A model generated the notes under the pieces. It was not told the DNA's origin. It worked only from the letters and a program-made list of their open reading frames with translations, and made no database searches. A DNA stretch of 64,000 nt from Neelides folsomi (taxonomy: Eukaryota > Arthropoda > Collembola > Neelipleona > Neelidae). Below, in pieces: positions 60,741-64,000 of this stretch; within the stretch, counting starts at the first letter, position 1, and the number at the start of each line of letters is the position of its first letter. The translations under genes were made by a program, and so were the position numbers. Where the stretch lies: contig JAQGBZ010000048.1 of assembly GCA_034687125.1 (NCBI GenBank), forward strand, positions 205,478 through 269,477. Direction: 5' to 3'.

Positions 60741-63700
60741 TTAAAATATAATGATTTTGGAAATTGCAATAAATGTAAAGAGACGAACTGACAAAGTTAA
60801 AGTGGAAGAAGAGTCAGTGGAATTATCAGTTGAAGTTGGAGTTGTATTTTCGGGCTGAGTCGGATTGGTGCTTTCGGGTTGAGTCGGATTGGTGTTTTCG
60901 GGCTGAGTCGGATTTGTATTTCCCGGTGGGTCAGTGACATTAATGACGCAATCATTAGGTGGAACATAATCACTTTCATATTCTGGATATTTGACCATTC
61001 CCATTCGATTCTTTCCTTTGTTCATTGACATCATTCCATAATCTCCACAAGAATCAATGTGATTCCCAAACCGAAGTTTCTCCTGAAATTCTGCCTTCAT
61101 TTCATTCGTCCAGTTTTGCTTATTCAGAAATTCTCCAAAGGTTTGTCCGGCCAATTCCTTTGGTTCGAGAATGTCAGGATCAATTATTCCAACAACACTA
61201 GAAAATACAAAACAGTAAACATTTATTAAATATTTTATTTATATTAACTTTTTTAACAATCGATGATTTTTTATACGGTAAGGTATTTATATAAAAGTTC
61301 AACTCACTCTGATACTTCCGTAATCCCAAAATGTTCATAAAGTATTTCAGGGTCAAAGTAGCTCAAACAAAAGTCAACCCCTGGCATTCTTGGATAATAG
61401 TAAATATAAGTTTCACACATTTCCTAAAAATCATAAAAGGAAAATGAACAGTGAGACTTAAGTAAAAAGCTTAAGTAAAAGGGTCAATTTATTATGTAAA
61501 TTGAAACCTCTCTTGATCCAAATCCTCCCATAACGATTCCTGGTCCAGAAGGTTCTGTATCCTTCCATGTTGAGTCATAAGTGCATTCTATGAAATCAAA
61601 TTCAATTACCTTTATTCATTTAATTTATTAACATCTAATCAACCCATGTAGAGTAAATCAATTAAATGGAATAAAATGTATTATTATAAATGGAAGTAAA
61701 TGCATACCCATTGTAAGATGATCTCCTGGTAGAAGCGTAAGTTCATTTCTCAACGGCCGCATCTCTTGATAATTGAAATCGTAATTGTCGTCATACATAA
61801 CCCATGGAAGTTCTTTACCATTTCGGAAATGACGCAACTTAAGCTTTTTACCTTTTTACAAAACTATTAAAATATCTCAAATATAGAGGTAAATAAAATG
61901 AAGACAAATACATTATTTTTATCTCACCAGTTATGTGTGCGTGCAAGTTAACCTAAAAACAAATATTCCACCAATAATTAATTGTAAGTTAGTTGTGTTA
62001 TATTAATTATGTAGTTATTTTATCTATGTACAAATGTACTTCGTTGTACTCACATTAAAGAGCTTAATTCCAGTTTCTGGGATCCTTTGAGTACATTGAG
62101 CACTGCAATGCCCGACTGTAACCCAATTCGTTGTTGAAGGAGGAACGATCAATGAAGGTTGCATTTGATGAGTTATAACAAGCATCTCAGCGTTATATGT
62201 CCTTTTCAATTACATTTAATTACCATTTATATTAATTATTATAACATATATCTTACATTCAACGATTTGAAATAAATATACAAATAAGAATAGTTTGTAT
62301 GATTTTTATATTATGAACCTCTTGTCAGCCGCAATATGATAAAAGGTTGCTCCAGCCGTTATATTTAAATTAGGAGTGAGCCTTGGATTATCAAGATGAA
62401 TTTCTAACATGAAATACTCGTGCAGTTCTGTGCCCCAAGGAAAACCAACGTCGTCGGGAAAAACGAGCATCTGAATTGAAGTAAAAATGATTTATTTTAT
62501 TTGTGCAGAATTGCAAAATAATTTTGCAATAAATTCATTTTGATATAAATGTCTTCACTTACACTTCCACCAACAGACCAATCAAAGATGAATGAAGTGC
62601 ATTGCTCATATGGAACTTTTTGTTGCTCTTTTGGAACGTAACACTCCCCGCCTGGTTGTCCAACATAGGGATCAAAGAACTTCTGAGGGTCTACACCGTC
62701 TGGGGCTTTGCATCTCAATATCACAAAGTGGTGAATGTGGTTGATGTCATCTTCGCTTTTAACAACTTGTTCGAACTTGTGGGATTATTAGAAAACCATT
62801 TTTCATTAATTATTTTAAAGTTGATTAATAACATTAATAAATATTTTATTGTTAAAAATATCAATATATTTTTTAAAGTTTCCTTTTATTTTAAACAACA
62901 ACAATCTTGAAAGTTTAAATAACAGTTATAATTACAGTTATATTTAGTTAATAAATGTCATGAGTAAAGCGTATTGAGATAATTTAATAATTTGGTCATA
63001 CAACGATGGCATGTCGCTTTTCTGTAAATTGGGGACCTTTGTGAATTGTGCACCAATAAGTAGTGTCTTTATTGGGCATTAAGACAGTGTTGGTGATTGT
63101 AAAGTTATCATATCTAGACAAATAATTAAATATAATTATAATAAATAAAAGAATAATTAAAATTAGTTTAGTTATTCAAAAATCATGATTAAGTTATAAT
63201 TACTGTGAGAGGTCAATGGGTGGAATTGGTTCATCTAGCATATAGGCGGAGAAAGCTCCTCTATTAGCACTATGATATCCAATGTTATCGGAACTTCCAA
63301 AGGCCCAAATCAATTTCGTCACATCTTCCTGTAATAAAAATAATTAAATAATGTTAATTGTAATTAAGAAATCATATTGTAATGATAGATTATAAAATAA
63401 TGTTTACTTTAATAGCCCGATCTTGCCCATTTTCATCACAAGTGTCGAGAGGTCTTGAGAATTGGAGATAAGTGTGAGTTGCATTTTGATTTGAGCCCAA
63501 CAATGTCCAATCATCATGTACGTCCTTAATTGGCTCTGCTTTATCAACTAATCCAAATCGATCCTGAATTAAAAATCCAAAATATTTATAATTAAAAAAT
63601 TCCAAATAATTCCATTAAAGAGCTTTACATTAAAGGGATTTTACAATAAAATAAAAATAATAACCGAAGAATAAGGAGTTCCGTTATTAAAGACGCCACC

Positions 63701-63931
63701 AATAAAGAAATCAGCGTTGAGCATTGCCCCATTGGGGGAAATGCCTAAACCCACAAATCCTGTTGTTTGGACAGTAACGTCGAATGTGATGACTTTGGTG
63801 TCGTGGTTGGTGGACCATCCCAAAATGTATTTACCTTGACCTAACGAAACTTCCCGACGAACATTACTGGCAATTAATTTACCCGAAACGCTTGCAGTTA
63901 AAACTGAGAAAAATAATAATAAGACCCGCAT
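60741..63931 (-). CDS. MOXD1: DBH-like copper monooxygenase (MOXD1 family)
   Basis: Twelve exons: 63931-63665, 63563-63408, 63328-63204, 63113-63002, 62775-62563, 62470-62319, 62201-62054, 61952-61928, 61851-61708, 61587-61508, 61423-61308 and 61197-60741, 664 residues. A signal peptide (VLLLFFSVLTASVSG) is followed by the DOMON domain (YILGWSTNHDTKVITFDVTV, GFVGLGISPNG). The Cu2_monooxygenase N domain has YWC and HIHHFVILRC (copper-site histidines) and the FPWGTELHEYFMLEIHLDNP block. The C domain has LHAHITGKKLKLRHFRNGKE (HxH copper pair) and MCETYIYYYPRM (catalytic Met region). After the enzyme comes a Pro/Thr/Asn-rich tail with about four NTNPTQPE-type repeats, and a last hydrophobic stretch (LFTFIAISKIIIF) that could be a GPI signal or anchor. 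It is predicted to hydroxylate an unknown substrate in the secretory pathway. The first donor is GTTATT. Confidence 0.92.
60837..60932 (-). repeat. in-frame tandem repeat in the monooxygenase tail
   Basis: A 24-bp unit encoding NTNPTQPE (with STNPTQPE and NTTPTS variants) is repeated about four times at the 3' end of the DBH-like coding sequence. The unit is extended, rich in threonine and suited to O-glycosylation. Copy number is likely variable. Confidence 0.75.
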
Positions 63932-64000
63932 TCTTCCACGGAGTCAGCCAAAAAGAATAATTTAATTTCATCAATTCAATTTATACAATCATGAGATAAG

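Noticed and set aside
1-64000. CRISPR arrays, bacterial operons, rRNA or tRNA genes
   Set aside because: Spliced eukaryotic genes throughout; no regularly spaced repeats and no rRNA or tRNA gene was recognised by eye. A tRNAscan-SE run would be needed to exclude tRNAs fully.

Overview
The window is nuclear DNA from an AT-rich animal genome with spliced genes. Introns in the gene-dense half are mostly about 50-130 bp with GT...AG ends. An ionotropic-receptor (iGluR/IR) family gene, arthropod-type TTAGG repeats and many DNA-transposon relics point to an arthropod. The P2X-like gene (a family missing from many insects) and the AT richness would suit a non-insect hexapod such as a springtail, but that is only an inference.

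Layout. Positions 1-18.9 kb are almost free of coding sequence. They hold one recognisable coding exon, the dimerisation/docking domain of a type II PKA regulatory subunit on the minus strand. A TATA-containing minus-strand candidate promoter with a non-coding exon near 16.9 kb could belong to the same gene. This stretch also carries several MITE-like elements. From 19 to 25 kb come RRP7 (minus), a SUN-domain protein (plus) and a divergent P2X-like channel fragment (minus). From 25 to 30 kb there is a decayed Tc1/mariner transposase and an intronless divergent ionotropic receptor. Two paralogous minus-strand SEC14-GOLD lipid-binding proteins lie at 30.5-32.9 and 36.9-39.2 kb.

From 40 to 64 kb the genes are packed closely: cysteine string protein (DNAJC5), a GNAT acetyltransferase and PRPF3 (all minus), IFRD1 (plus), a USP16/45-type deubiquitinase (minus), NUP37, a PARL-like rhomboid that appears catalytically dead, PNPO and a phospholipid scramblase (all plus), and a DBH-like copper monooxygenase (minus).

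Most of the genes are conserved housekeeping functions (ribosome biogenesis, splicing, nuclear pore, nuclear envelope, vitamin B6, ubiquitin, membrane lipids) and do not form one pathway. I rebuilt the exon structures by hand from reading frame, splice sites and family similarity. For every complete model the exon lengths sum to a multiple of three. The most unusual items are the rhomboid lacking both catalytic residues, the P2X-like gene lacking its first membrane segment and ATP-binding residues, a PRPF3 with no visible PWI domain, and the MITE collection.
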